Below, piece by piece: positions 43,564-51,655 of a stretch of DNA of 64,000 nt. The notes under the pieces are model-generated. The model was not told the origin of the DNA. It saw only the letters and a list, made by a program, of their open reading frames with translations, and made no database searches. Source of the DNA: Amycolatopsis albispora (lineage in GTDB: Bacteria; Actinomycetota; Actinomycetes; Mycobacteriales; Pseudonocardiaceae). Position numbers and translations under genes: made by a program. The DNA is taken from positions 1,798,001 through 1,862,000 of the forward strand of contig NZ_CP015163.1 in NCBI RefSeq assembly GCF_003312875.1, read 5' to 3'. Positions within the stretch are counted from its first letter, which is position 1; each line of letters starts with the position of its first letter.

Positions 43564-44340
43564 GCCGAAGGTCCTGGCCACGAAGTCCCCGAAGGACCGC
43601 GGTTCCCGGCCCAGCGCGCGGCGCACGCCGTCGCTGACGTAGTCGCCGTTGCCCTGGGCGATTCCGTCGAGCAGCGCGCCGAGCAGTTCGCCGAGTTCAC
43701 CGGGCACGGTGGCGGCGAACTCGGCGGGCGTGCGGTAGCCGAAGCTGATCGGGCGGCCGGTCGCCTCGGCGATCCGCGCGACCGCGTCCGGGAACGAGAT
43801 GGCTTCCGGTCCGGAGAGGTCGTAGGCCTGCCCGGCGTGCCCGTCCTCGGTCAGCGCCGCGACGGCGACATCGGCGATGTCCTCGGCGTCGATGAACGCG
43901 TCCCGGCCGTCGCGCGTGGGCAGCTTCAGCTCCCCCGCCTCGATCCCGGCGGCGAACACCCCCTCGCTGAAGTTCTGCGCGAACCACGACGGCCGCAGGA
44001 TCGTCCATTCCGGACTCCGTTCCCGCACCACGCGCTCGGGTACCGGTTCACCGGCGAAATCGGCGCCCCTGGCCGAAAGCAGCACCACCCGGCGCGCGCC
44101 CGCGCGGGCCAGCAGCGGGCCGATCGCCGCGGTGTCGAGGTGCTCGGCTGGCGGGACCAGGTAGATCGCCCCGGTCCCGGCCAGCGCGGTGTCCCAAGTG
44201 GACTCGTCGTCCCAGTCGAACCGGACCGGGGTGGACCGCGACGCGGCACGGAAGGGCACACCGCGGGCTTCGAGCCGGTCGGCGATCCGGCGGCCGGTTT
44301 TGCCGAGGCCGCCGAGCAGGAGAACAGGTGCGTTGGTCAT
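43543..44340 (-). CDS. NmrA-like NAD(P)-binding oxidoreductase
   Basis: A 265-residue atypical SDR: VLLLGGLGKTGRRIADRL binds the dinucleotide, then RVVLLSARGADF, WTILRPSWFAQNFSEGVF and the AEDIADVAVAAL segment. This is the NmrA/QOR2 type, either redox sensors or quinone reductases. ATG 44340 gives MTNAPVLL; an earlier ATG adds eight unlikely residues. It is divergent from an AraC-type activator whose probable operator lies between them, so it is a likely target. Confidence 0.88.
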   Translation of the reverse strand: MTNAPVLLLGGLGKTGRRIADRLEARGVPFRAASRSTPVRFDWDDESTWDTALAGTGAIYLVPPAEHLDTAAIGPLLARAGARRVVLLSARGADFAGEPVPERVVRERSPEWTILRPSWFAQNFSEGVFAAGIEAGELKLPTRDGRDAFIDAEDIADVAVAALTEDGHAGQAYDLSGPEAISFPDAVARIAEATGRPISFGYRTPAEFAATVPGELGELLGALLDGIAQGNGDYVSDGVRRALGREPRSFGDFVARTFGSQPVQA

Positions 44341-44363
44341 GGCGGTAAGCCAAGCAAGATCCA

Positions 44364-44413
44364 CTGAGACGGACCATGGTCGAAAAGCGCCGATCCCTGT
44401 GGAATCGTCTCAG
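44364..44413. promoter_or_regulatory. Paired half-sites for the AraC-type regulator
   Basis: CTGAGACG (44364-44371) and its complement CGTCTCAG (44406-44413) are spaced by 34 bp in the 75-bp divergent gap. The right arm ends 2 bp before the AraC-type start. Confidence 0.5.
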
Positions 44414-44415
44414 GC

Positions 44416-45348
44416 GTGGATCCCCTCGACGACTACCTCGCCACCGTCCGCGCCCGCGGCTCGGTTTTTGTCCAGTCGCTCTGCGCGCCGCCGTGGGGCC
44501 TGCGCTTCGAGGACCCGGGCCCGCTGATGCTGCTGGTGCTGGCCGACGGCGCGGCCTGGATCCGGCCCGGCCACGGCGAGCCGCTGCGATTCGAAGCCGG
44601 GCAGATCGCGCTGGTACGCGGTGGATTCACCGTCGGCGACCGCCGTGACACCACCGCCGGAGTGGTCATCGACAGCGAGAACCGGTGCTACCCCGCGAAC
44701 GAGGACCCGGCCACCGCCGGGGACCGGTTCAAGCTCGGCACCCGCACCTACGGCACCCCAGGCGGGTCTTCGGTGCTGGTCACCGCCGCCTACGCGGTTC
44801 GCGGCGGCACCGCCGACCGGGTGCTGGCCACGCTGCCGCCCGCGCTGGCCGTGCCCGCCGGCGACGACCCCGTGCTCGGGCTGCTCACCAGCGAGATCAG
44901 CCGCGACGAACCCGGCCAGCAGACCGTGCTCGACCGCCTGCTCGACCTGCTGCTGATCCGCGCCCTGCGCACCTGGTTCGCAACCCCCGGCACCCGCGCG
45001 CCCGCCGGCTACCGCGCACTGGCCGACCCCGCCATCGGCCACGCGCTGCGGCTGCTGCACCAGCGGCCCGCCGAAGCGTGGACGGTGGCCACTCTCGCCG
45101 CCGCGGCCGGGCTGTCCCGCGCCTCGTTCGCCCGGCGGTTCACCGCACTGGTCGGTGAACCGCCGCTGGCCTACCTGACCGGCTGGCGGATGACGCTCGC
45201 CGCCGACCTGCTCGCCGAAACCGGCGCGAGCGTCGGCTCGGTCGCGCGGCAGGTCGGCTACGCGGACGCGTTCACCTTCAGCACCGCGTTCAAGCGGATT
45301 CGCGGGGTACCGCCGAGCGCGGTGCGGGCCGGTAGTCCGGGAGCGTGA
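44416..45348 (+). CDS. AraC-family regulator with cupin domain
   Basis: A 310-residue regulator. The N-terminal cupin-type domain (LRFEDPGPLMLLVLADG, LRFEAGQIALVRGG) senses a ligand, and the C-terminal two helix-turn-helix units read WTVATLAAAAGLSRASFARRF and ASVGSVARQVGYADAFTFSTAFKR. GTG 44416 is the start. It likely controls the divergent NmrA-like gene. Its 3' end overlaps the convergent FAD monooxygenase gene by 59 bp. Confidence 0.92.
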   Translation: MDPLDDYLATVRARGSVFVQSLCAPPWGLRFEDPGPLMLLVLADGAAWIRPGHGEPLRFEAGQIALVRGGFTVGDRRDTTAGVVIDSENRCYPANEDPATAGDRFKLGTRTYGTPGGSSVLVTAAYAVRGGTADRVLATLPPALAVPAGDDPVLGLLTSEISRDEPGQQTVLDRLLDLLLIRALRTWFATPGTRAPAGYRALADPAIGHALRLLHQRPAEAWTVATLAAAAGLSRASFARRFTALVGEPPLAYLTGWRMTLAADLLAETGASVGSVARQVGYADAFTFSTAFKRIRGVPPSAVRAGSPGA

Positions 45349-46495
45349 TGTTCCTGGCGGCCTTGGTGGTCATCTTGTCGAACACCCCGGCCAGCCGCCG
45401 CCACGACAGCGCCTTGTACATCTGGTTGCGCTGCCAGATCTTGAACCGCGTCGGCGGCGCCAGGAACGGGCCCGCGCCCTCGGCCAGCTTCTGGCAGCCC
45501 TCGGCGTAACCGCGCATCCGCTCCTCGTAGCGCGGGAACGCCACGCGGTGATCCCCGTGCGCCACGGCGAGTTCGCCGGCCAGCACGTACGCACCGACCA
45601 TCGCGGTGCCCGTGCCCAGCCCGCCCAGCGTCGCGCCGTACCCCGCGTCCCCGACCAGGGCGACCCGGCCGCGCTGGAACGAGGGCATCCGCACCTGGCT
45701 GATCGAGTCGAAGTACATCTCCGGCGCGGCCCACATCGCCTCCAGCAGCCGCGGCACCTCCCAGCCCGCGCCCGCGCACCGCCGCGCGACCAGCTGCTTC
45801 TGCGCGTCGAGATCACGCCGGTCGTAGTCGAGCTCCTCGGACGGGAACACGAACCCGCCGTCGGTCTTGCCGCCCGCGCTGCCCACGTTCACCCCGAGCC
45901 CCGGCACGTTGTACATCAGCCCGGTGTGGTCCAGGCCCAGGAAGTTCGGCATCTCGAACCCGGCCACGTAGTAGCCGAGGAACCGGATGAACCGCGATTC
46001 CGGCCCGAACGCCAGCGCCCGCACGTTCGAGTGCAGCCCGTCGGCGCCGAGCACCAGGTCGAAGGTGCGCGGCTCACCGTGTTCGAAGCACACCCGCACC
46101 CCGTCGGCGTCCTCGGTCATCGAGGCGATCGAATCGCCGAACAGGTACTCGGTGTGGTCCCTGGTGCGCTCGTGGAGCAGGCGGCTCAGCTCGTCGCGCT
46201 CGATCTCGACGTCACCGCTCATGAACGACGCGGGCAGCTTCGCCAGCTGCCCGCCGTCGGCGTCGACGACCACCTGGTTGCCCATGTTGGTCTGCCGCCG
46301 CCGGACCTCGTCGAGAATGCCCATCTCACGCAGCACCCGCAGGTGCACGTCACCGCGGAAGTCCACGGCGAAACCCCCGCCGCGCAGCCCCGGCGCGCGT
46401 TCGACGACGGTCGGGGTAAAGCCGTAGCGGTGCAGCCAGTAAGCCAGCGCGGGCCCGGCGACGCTGGCGCCGGAGATCAGGATGTTCTTCGTCAT
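45290..46495 (-). CDS. FAD-dependent aromatic monooxygenase
   Basis: A 401-residue class A flavoprotein monooxygenase. ILISGASVAGPALAYWL binds the ADP part of FAD, VLGADGLHSNVR is the DG motif, and VALVGDAGYGATLGGLGT is the second FAD motif. These enzymes hydroxylate aromatic compounds, and some inactivate antibiotics such as tetracycline or rifampicin. Which applies here is not clear. ATG 46495 starts MTKNILISG; an upstream ATG adds ten unlike residues. Confidence 0.9.
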   Translation of the reverse strand: MTKNILISGASVAGPALAYWLHRYGFTPTVVERAPGLRGGGFAVDFRGDVHLRVLREMGILDEVRRRQTNMGNQVVVDADGGQLAKLPASFMSGDVEIERDELSRLLHERTRDHTEYLFGDSIASMTEDADGVRVCFEHGEPRTFDLVLGADGLHSNVRALAFGPESRFIRFLGYYVAGFEMPNFLGLDHTGLMYNVPGLGVNVGSAGGKTDGGFVFPSEELDYDRRDLDAQKQLVARRCAGAGWEVPRLLEAMWAAPEMYFDSISQVRMPSFQRGRVALVGDAGYGATLGGLGTGTAMVGAYVLAGELAVAHGDHRVAFPRYEERMRGYAEGCQKLAEGAGPFLAPPTRFKIWQRNQMYKALSWRRLAGVFDKMTTKAARNITLPDYRPAPRSAVPRESA

Positions 46496-46571
46496 GCGCC
46501 CAGGCTGCGCGGGCGCACTGACCAACCACGCACCACGCGCTGACGGTCGCTGACGAGGCTCACCGTGGCCG

Positions 46572-47264
46572 TCAGCCGGGTGCCGTCCGCCAGTACTGGC
46601 GCTTCTTCTCCTCGCGGACGAACACCCCGGCCTTCACCAGCTCCCGGCGCAGCTCCTTGACCTCGTCACCCCGGTCCTTGGCCAGCGCCTCCTGGCGCGC
46701 CCGCAGCAGCGCGTTGGCCCGGTCGGACAGCTCCGGCGTGCCCTCCACCCACAGCCGGTAGTTCTCGCGGTAGGGGTCGCCGTCGGCGTGCCAGGGATAA
46801 CCGTGCTGCTCGAACGCCGCGCGGACCCGCTGTTTGCCCAGGTCCGTGGACTCGCGTGCCAGCTCGTCCCCGCGCGTACCGAGCAGCACGAGCTTGCCGC
46901 CGTCGAAGAACACCGCCCCGACCGCGCCGCGGTCGAACCGCTGGGTCTCGCCAGCCCTGGTCAGCGCGACCCCGTCGGGGCCGACGTCCAAGCTGAGCAG
47001 GTCCAGGTCGCCGAGGAAGGCCAGCACCAGCCCGGCCACCGCGCCCAGGCCGAGCGCGCCGAACGTGGCGGCGGGTTCCGGGATCGACGCCACCAGCCGG
47101 AACGGTCCCTGGAACGGGAACCAGGCCAGCGTGGTCACCCAGCCGGCGGCGAGCTTGAGCCCCCAGCACAGCGCCGCACCCAGCACCGGGCAGAGCAGCC
47201 AGCCCAGCACCCGCCAGCCACGAGCGGTCGCGACCACGGTCGAGGTCGAGGAGGTGCGTGTCAT
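46572..47264 (-). CDS. YqeB-like membrane protein
   Basis: A 230-residue protein with two N-terminal membrane segments (about 18-40 and 64-84) and a soluble C-terminal part that includes a PH-like stretch (GVALTRAGETQRFDRGAVGAVFFDGGKLVLL). The whole resembles the poorly known YqeB family. Its ATG is one base after the stop of the upstream gene (TGACATG), so both are translated together. Function is unknown. Confidence 0.65.
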   Translation of the reverse strand: MTRTSSTSTVVATARGWRVLGWLLCPVLGAALCWGLKLAAGWVTTLAWFPFQGPFRLVASIPEPAATFGALGLGAVAGLVLAFLGDLDLLSLDVGPDGVALTRAGETQRFDRGAVGAVFFDGGKLVLLGTRGDELARESTDLGKQRVRAAFEQHGYPWHADGDPYRENYRLWVEGTPELSDRANALLRARQEALAKDRGDEVKELRRELVKAGVFVREEKKRQYWRTAPG

Positions 47265-47265
47265 G

Positions 47266-48177
47266 TCAGCGAATAATAGACCGCGTACTCGGTTTATCAA
47301 TGAGCAGGCCGCGTTCGATGGCGTCTTCGCAGGTGGCGAGCTCGTCGAGCACACCGGCCGCGTCCGCCCAGCGGTCCCGCAGGCCCAGTGCCTGGGCGCG
47401 GGCGAACAGGTGCGCCTGCGTGTTCTTCGCCGTGACCAGTTCGGTGTCGCCGCCCTGCTCGAACAGCACCGCGAAGTCCAGCGCCCGGCGTGCCCCGAGC
47501 GGCAGCGCGAACCCGGTGAGGAAGCCCGCCAGGTCGGGGGTCACCGGCCCGCGCAGGTCCGCGGCCAGCAGCCGGATCGTGTCACCGGCGCCGGGGTTCT
47601 CGCGGTAGATCTCGCCGAAGTACGCGCGGGCCTGGCTGTAGTCGACCTCCTTGGACGGGCCGATTTCGCGCCAGCGCTGGTAGACGCCGTGCTCGTACTC
47701 GACCCGTTCGCCGCGCCACGCCGCTTCGAGGTCGGCGAAACCGAGCTTGGCGCACGGGAACCCGGCCGGATCGTGCAGGAACACGCCCTCGTCGTCGATG
47801 TCGTAGGCGACGACGTAGTGATCGGCGCCGGGCACGTCGCGGTGGAAGGGCACGTAGGTCAGGTGGCCCATGTCCAGCGGGCCGAGCAACACCGGCCCGG
47901 TCGCCAGGTCCTTGCGGAGGATCTCCTCGGCCGAGGTGCCGTCGGGGCCGTGGGTGCCGGTGAACTCGCAGCCGAGCAACCCGAGGGCGGCGTCCAGGCC
48001 CTGGTTCGGGGTGATCGCGCTGAAGAAGACGCGGCCGTCCTCGGGAACCCGGAACGCCCCGAGCCCGACGCCGGTCAGCGCCTCGATCAGCCCGGGCCGC
48101 ACACGGTCGCCGTGCACGGACAGCATCATCGCCAGTGAGTTGGCGTAGCAGTAGGGAACATTGCCGTGGTAGTCCAT
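47266..48177 (-). CDS. BtrH_N/C39-like protein of unknown role
   Basis: A 303-residue protein with a cysteine-peptidase-like half: YHGNVPYCYANSLAMML holds a candidate Cys, and ADHYVVAYDIDDEGVFLHDPAGF a candidate His and Asp. This arrangement is seen in the BtrH N-terminal and C39-like families. The C-terminal half is helical. Whether it is a peptidase, acyltransferase or neither cannot be told. ATG 48177 lies 16 bp downstream of a perfect 17-bp palindrome on its strand. It is coupled to the YqeB-like gene. Confidence 0.6.
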   Translation of the reverse strand: MDYHGNVPYCYANSLAMMLSVHGDRVRPGLIEALTGVGLGAFRVPEDGRVFFSAITPNQGLDAALGLLGCEFTGTHGPDGTSAEEILRKDLATGPVLLGPLDMGHLTYVPFHRDVPGADHYVVAYDIDDEGVFLHDPAGFPCAKLGFADLEAAWRGERVEYEHGVYQRWREIGPSKEVDYSQARAYFGEIYRENPGAGDTIRLLAADLRGPVTPDLAGFLTGFALPLGARRALDFAVLFEQGGDTELVTAKNTQAHLFARAQALGLRDRWADAAGVLDELATCEDAIERGLLIDKPSTRSIIR

Positions 48178-48193
48178 GCCGCCCGGTCTACGA

Positions 48194-48210
48194 CCTGACA
48201 CCGTGTCAGG
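48194..48210. promoter_or_regulatory. Perfect 17-bp palindromic operator
   Basis: CCTGACAC-C-GTGTCAGG, 16 bp upstream of the leftward BtrH_N-like gene, where a repressor would block initiation. No regulator gene is adjacent. Confidence 0.65.
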
Positions 48211-48244
48211 GTCAATGTCTTCGGCCGCGCCTCCGGCGCGGCGG

Positions 48245-48338
48245 GCGAGGTCGCTTTTGAGCCGGTCATGGGAGCGGGCCACGCCAGGCCGCTGGGGCGA
48301 CCTGCCGCGTCCCACTCCCATGACCGGCGCGACCTCGC
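48245..48338. repeat. Large two-block inverted repeat
   Basis: GCGAGGTCGC (48245-48254) and GCCGGTCATGGGAG (48261-48274) pair with 48329-48338 and 48315-48328. Only TTTTGA (48255-48260) is unpaired on the left side, and about 40 nt form the loop. The folded RNA would be very stable. It lies between the BtrH_N-like gene and the second DGPF operon. Confidence 0.7.
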
Positions 48339-48363
48339 GGGTCGGCGGCGAACCATGGCCCCG

Positions 48364-48397
48364 ATGTGACAGGGAACGGGTACATTCCCTGTCACAT
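48364..48397. promoter_or_regulatory. 13-bp inverted repeat overlapping the second ECF-type promoter
   Basis: ATGTGACAGGGAA (48364-48376) and its exact complement (48385-48397), spacer 8 bp. The right arm contains the TGTCAC box (48390-48395), which is followed after 15 nt by CGTC (48411-48414), a candidate -35/-10 pair 30 bp before the DGPF start. A bound repressor would cover the promoter. Confidence 0.65.
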
Positions 48398-48444
48398 GGG
48401 TTGTCCGACGCGTCAGCGAAGGCAACCGAACAAGGGAGACGGCG

Positions 48445-48765
48445 ATGCGCTACCTGATGATGTCCCACCCGACCGGCGAACCCACCAACCCGAACCTCGA
48501 GGCCGAGATGGGCGCCTGGATCGAGGAGCTGACCGCGGCCGGCGTGCTGCTGTCCGCCGGCGGCATGGCGCCCACCGGCATCGAGGTCAGCGAGAGCGAC
48601 GGCGAGGTCACCGTGACCGACGGCCCGTTCGCCGAGGCCAAGGAGTCCGTGGCCGGGTTCGCGCTGGTCGAGGTCCGCAGCGAGGAGGAGGTCGTCGAGA
48701 TCGCCCGGCGCTTCGTCAAGATGGTCGGCAACAGCCGCAGCGTGATCCAGCGCGTGTTCACCTGA
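48445..48765 (+). CDS. DGPF/YCII-domain protein, second copy
   Basis: A 106-residue YCII-related protein: MRYLMMSHPTGEP, GVLLSAGGMAPTG, TDGPFAEAKESVAGFALVE (DGPF motif) and KMVGNSRSVIQRVF. It is a shorter relative of the DGPF protein at 39.2 kb and likewise sits just before an ECF42-type sigma gene, 10 nt away. GGGAGA lies upstream of ATG 48445. Confidence 0.9.
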   Translation: MRYLMMSHPTGEPTNPNLEAEMGAWIEELTAAGVLLSAGGMAPTGIEVSESDGEVTVTDGPFAEAKESVAGFALVEVRSEEEVVEIARRFVKMVGNSRSVIQRVFT

Positions 48766-48775
48766 TGCCCCGCTG

Positions 48776-50734
48776 ATGGACGCCCACCGCTCGATCGACG
48801 CGGTCTGGAAGCTGGAGTCGGCCCGGATCATCGCCGGGCTGACCCGGCTGGTCCACGACGTCGGCCTCGCCGAGGAACTGGCGCAGGACGCGCTCGTGGC
48901 CGCGCTCGAGCAGTGGCTCGAATCGGGCGTACCGGACAATCCGGGTGCCTGGCTGATGGCCGTGGCCAAGCGGCGGGCGATCGACCACCTCCGGCGGTCG
49001 CGGCGGCTCGAAGACCTCGACGAGAGCGAAGTAGCCGCCGCGCCCGAGGAGCCCGAGCAGGACGACGTGCTCCGGCTGATGTTCCTGTCCTGCCACCCGG
49101 TCCTGCCCGCCCCGGCCAGGGTGGCCCTGACCCTGCGCCTGCTCGGCGGCCTGACCACCGCCGAGATCGCCAGGGCCTTCCTGCTCACCGAACCGAAGAT
49201 CGCCCAGCGCGTGGCCGCCGCGAAACGCACCCTGGCCGAGGAACGCGTGCCGTTCGAACTGCCCGGCCGCGCCGAACTCGCCGGGCGCCTGTCGTCCGTG
49301 CTCGAAGTGATCTACCTGATCTTCAACGAGGGTTACTCCGCCACCTCGGGCGACGACCTGATGCGGCCGGGCCTGACCCTGGAGGCGCTGCGGCTGGGCC
49401 GCCTGCTCGCGCGGCTCGCGCCCGGCGAGGCCGAGGTCCACGGCCTGGTCGCGCTGATGGAGATCCAGCAGTCCCGTGCCGCCGCGCGCACCGGCCCCAG
49501 CGGTGAACCCATCCGGCTGCACGAGCAGAACCGCGGCCGCTGGGACCGCCTGCTCATCCGCCGCGGCTTCACCGCGATGCTGCGTGCCCGCGAAGCCGGC
49601 GGCAAACCCGGCCCGTACGTGCTCCAAGCCGCGATCGCGGTGTGTCACGCGCAGGCCCGCACCGCCGAGGACACCGACTGGGCGCAGATCGCCACCCTCT
49701 ACGACGCGCTCGTCCGGCTCCTGCCCACTCCGGTCGTGCAGCTCAACCGCGCCGTCGCCTACGGCAGGGCGCACGGCCCGGCGACCGGCCTGGCGATGGC
49801 CGACGCGCTGCTGTCCGACCCGGCCCTGCAGGACTACCACCTGCTGCCCGGCGTCCGCGCCGACCTGCTCACCGAACTCGGCCGCACCGCCGAAGCCCGC
49901 GTCGAGTTCCAGCGCGCCGCCGCGCTCACGCAGAACACCGCCGAACGTGCCTTCCTGCTGCGCCGGGCCGACGCCCTGCCCGCCGAGGACCACGCCGTCC
50001 GCACCCTCGCCGACGCCGCCGACGAATTCCTCACCCGCGACACCCTCGACCCGCAGACCGCCCGGTCCTACGGCCAGACCCTGCGACGCCTGCGCGCCGC
50101 CCTCGGCGACACGCGCCCGCTCGCCTCACTGACCGCCGACGAAGTCACCCGCGTGTGCACCACAGCCTGGGGACACGCGGCGGCCAAAACCTGGAACCGG
50201 CACCGCTCGGCGTTGCGCTCGTTCGCCGCCTGGGCCGAAATGGACGATCTCGCCGCCGGACTGGAACGCCGCGCCGAATCCACCACGCGCACCCCGTCGA
50301 TCGCACCGGCCCGCCTCGACGCGCTGTGGTCGAGCGACCTCCCGCTGCGCGAACACACCCTGTGGCGGATGCTGCACGAATCCGCGGCCGCCGCGCGGAC
50401 CGTGCTCTCGCTCAACGTCGAGCACCTCGACCTCGACGACCGCAGCGCCCAGATCGACGGCACCCTGGTCACCTGGCGCTCCGGCACCGCCCGCCTGCTC
50501 CCCCGGCTGCTCGACGGCCGCACCCACGGCCCGCTGTTCCTCGCCGACCGCCGCCCCGGCCCCGCCCGCACGCCGGCTCCGGCCGACCTGTGCCCGGAAA
50601 CCGGCCGCCGCAGGCTGTCCTACGAACGCGCCGAACACCTGTTCAAGCAGGCGACCCGGGCACTGGACCCGGCGGGCAACGGCTACACCCTGCGCCAGCT
50701 CAAACCAGCGGGTCAGACGCTCAGCCAGCAGTAG
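48776..50734 (+). CDS. Chimeric ECF42-type sigma factor fused to a dead tyrosine-recombinase remnant
   Basis: A 652-residue fusion. Residues 1-400 are a full ECF42 sigma factor: sigma2 (VGLAEELAQDALVAALEQWL), sigma4 (LTTAEIARAFLLTEPKIAQRVAAAKRTL) and the TPR extension (IYLIFNEGYSAT, AEDTDWAQIATLYDAL, QDYHLLPGVRADLL). From about 400 the sequence becomes a phage-type integrase: core-binding region TARSYGQTLRRLRAALGD and ATWNRH-like KTWNRHRSALRSF, then LREHTLWRMLHESAAAARTVLSLNVEHLDL and LSYERAEHLFKQATRALDP. The first catalytic Arg position is Ala, and the protein stops just where HxLRHS should be (YTLRQL, then KPAGQTLSQQ). The integrase His-x-x-Arg, second His and Tyr are all absent. The sigma half should work; the tail is probably a relic of a deletion. 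Confidence 0.85.
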   Translation: MDAHRSIDAVWKLESARIIAGLTRLVHDVGLAEELAQDALVAALEQWLESGVPDNPGAWLMAVAKRRAIDHLRRSRRLEDLDESEVAAAPEEPEQDDVLRLMFLSCHPVLPAPARVALTLRLLGGLTTAEIARAFLLTEPKIAQRVAAAKRTLAEERVPFELPGRAELAGRLSSVLEVIYLIFNEGYSATSGDDLMRPGLTLEALRLGRLLARLAPGEAEVHGLVALMEIQQSRAAARTGPSGEPIRLHEQNRGRWDRLLIRRGFTAMLRAREAGGKPGPYVLQAAIAVCHAQARTAEDTDWAQIATLYDALVRLLPTPVVQLNRAVAYGRAHGPATGLAMADALLSDPALQDYHLLPGVRADLLTELGRTAEARVEFQRAAALTQNTAERAFLLRRADALPAEDHAVRTLADAADEFLTRDTLDPQTARSYGQTLRRLRAALGDTRPLASLTADEVTRVCTTAWGHAAAKTWNRHRSALRSFAAWAEMDDLAAGLERRAESTTRTPSIAPARLDALWSSDLPLREHTLWRMLHESAAAARTVLSLNVEHLDLDDRSAQIDGTLVTWRSGTARLLPRLLDGRTHGPLFLADRRPGPARTPAPADLCPETGRRRLSYERAEHLFKQATRALDPAGNGYTLRQLKPAGQTLSQQ

Positions 50735-51165
50735 AGGCGATGGCCCGCCTGGTCGGCCCGGCGGGCGAGAGCCGCGAAATCACGAAGGAAATCGGCCAGT
50801 GCCACGGGGTCGCCCTGACCCCAGAACTCCTCGGTCTCGCTCCACGGCACGGCGACCTCGGCCAGCCGCTCGTCCGGCGCGGCCGCGAGGGCGGCCGCCA
50901 ACGAGTCCGTGACGGTCAGGACGAGGCGTTCACCGCCGCCGCGGGACGCCAGATCGCGACCGCTGCGGGGATCCGCGACGATGTCGGCGTAGGCACGACC
51001 GGTCAGCTGCGCTTCCAACGTGCCGAGCTGGACCACCGGATCGACGCCCTTCACCGGCAACGTGTCGAAGACCGGAGCCGGCGAGCCAGGGCCGCCGTCA
51101 CGATCGATCGTGGCTGCGGCGGCCTCATCGGACGGGGCCGCGAAGTAGTCGAAAAGCACACCCAT
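50713..51165 (-). CDS. Hypothetical protein, 150 aa
   Basis: A 150-residue soluble protein with MGVLFDYFAAPSDEAAAATI, LGTLEAQLTGRAYADIV and TEEFWGQGDPVALADFLRDFAALAR. It resembles small DUF1877-like proteins in layout, but I cannot place it firmly. It converges on the sigma/integrase chimera with a 22-bp overlap of ends, so the lost integrase 3' end was replaced by this gene's tail. Confidence 0.6.
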   Translation of the reverse strand: MGVLFDYFAAPSDEAAAATIDRDGGPGSPAPVFDTLPVKGVDPVVQLGTLEAQLTGRAYADIVADPRSGRDLASRGGGERLVLTVTDSLAAALAAAPDERLAEVAVPWSETEEFWGQGDPVALADFLRDFAALARRADQAGHRLYCWLSV

Positions 51166-51192
51166 CCGGCCATCGTGCCAGGACCCGCCGAG

Positions 51193-51579
51193 TCAGCGGC
51201 GGCCGCCACGCGCGTCGTAGGCGGCCCTCGCGCGTTCGACCTCGGGCAGGTGCACCGACCACTCCGACAGCGCGGCGAACAACGGCGCCAGGCTGCGGCC
51301 CAGCTCGCTGATCTCGTACTCCACCCTCGGCGGCACCTCCGGGTGGTAGGTGCGCACCACCAGCCCGTCGCGCTCGAGCTGGCGCAGCCGCTGGGTGAGC
51401 ACCTTGGGCGTGATCGTGCTGATGCGCCGCTCCAGCTCGACGAACCGCTGCCTGCCGAACTCGTGCAGTGCCCACAGGATCGGCGTGGTCCAGCGGCTGA
51501 ACACCACGTCGACCACCGGCGCGATCGGGCAGGCCTGCTCCGGCGTGGTGGTGCTCTCGATCACAAATCCGCCCTCCAC
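51193..51579 (-). CDS. HxlR-family regulator
   Basis: A 128-residue winged-helix regulator: CPIAPVVDVVFSRWTTPILWALHEFG, RFVELERRISTITPKVLTQRLRQLERDGLV and PRVEYEISELGRSL are the HxlR signature. Family members sense aldehydes, thiols or quinones through the Cys near the N-terminus (here ACPIAP). It is divergent from the NmrA-like/haloalkane dehalogenase operon and most likely represses it. Confidence 0.93.
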   Translation of the reverse strand: MEGGFVIESTTTPEQACPIAPVVDVVFSRWTTPILWALHEFGRQRFVELERRISTITPKVLTQRLRQLERDGLVVRTYHPEVPPRVEYEISELGRSLAPLFAALSEWSVHLPEVERARAAYDARGGRR

Positions 51580-51593
51580 CCAATACTTTCCTC

Positions 51594-51603
51594 TAGGTAC
51601 CTA
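51594..51603. promoter_or_regulatory. Candidate HxlR operator
   Basis: TAGGTACCTA, a 10-bp palindrome in an AT-rich 76-bp gap (also CTACTATAT) between the HxlR gene and its divergent operon. Confidence 0.55.
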
Positions 51604-51655
51604 CTATATCCACGCCGGTAGCTTCCTCGTGCCTAGCCGAACGAAGGAGCTGACC

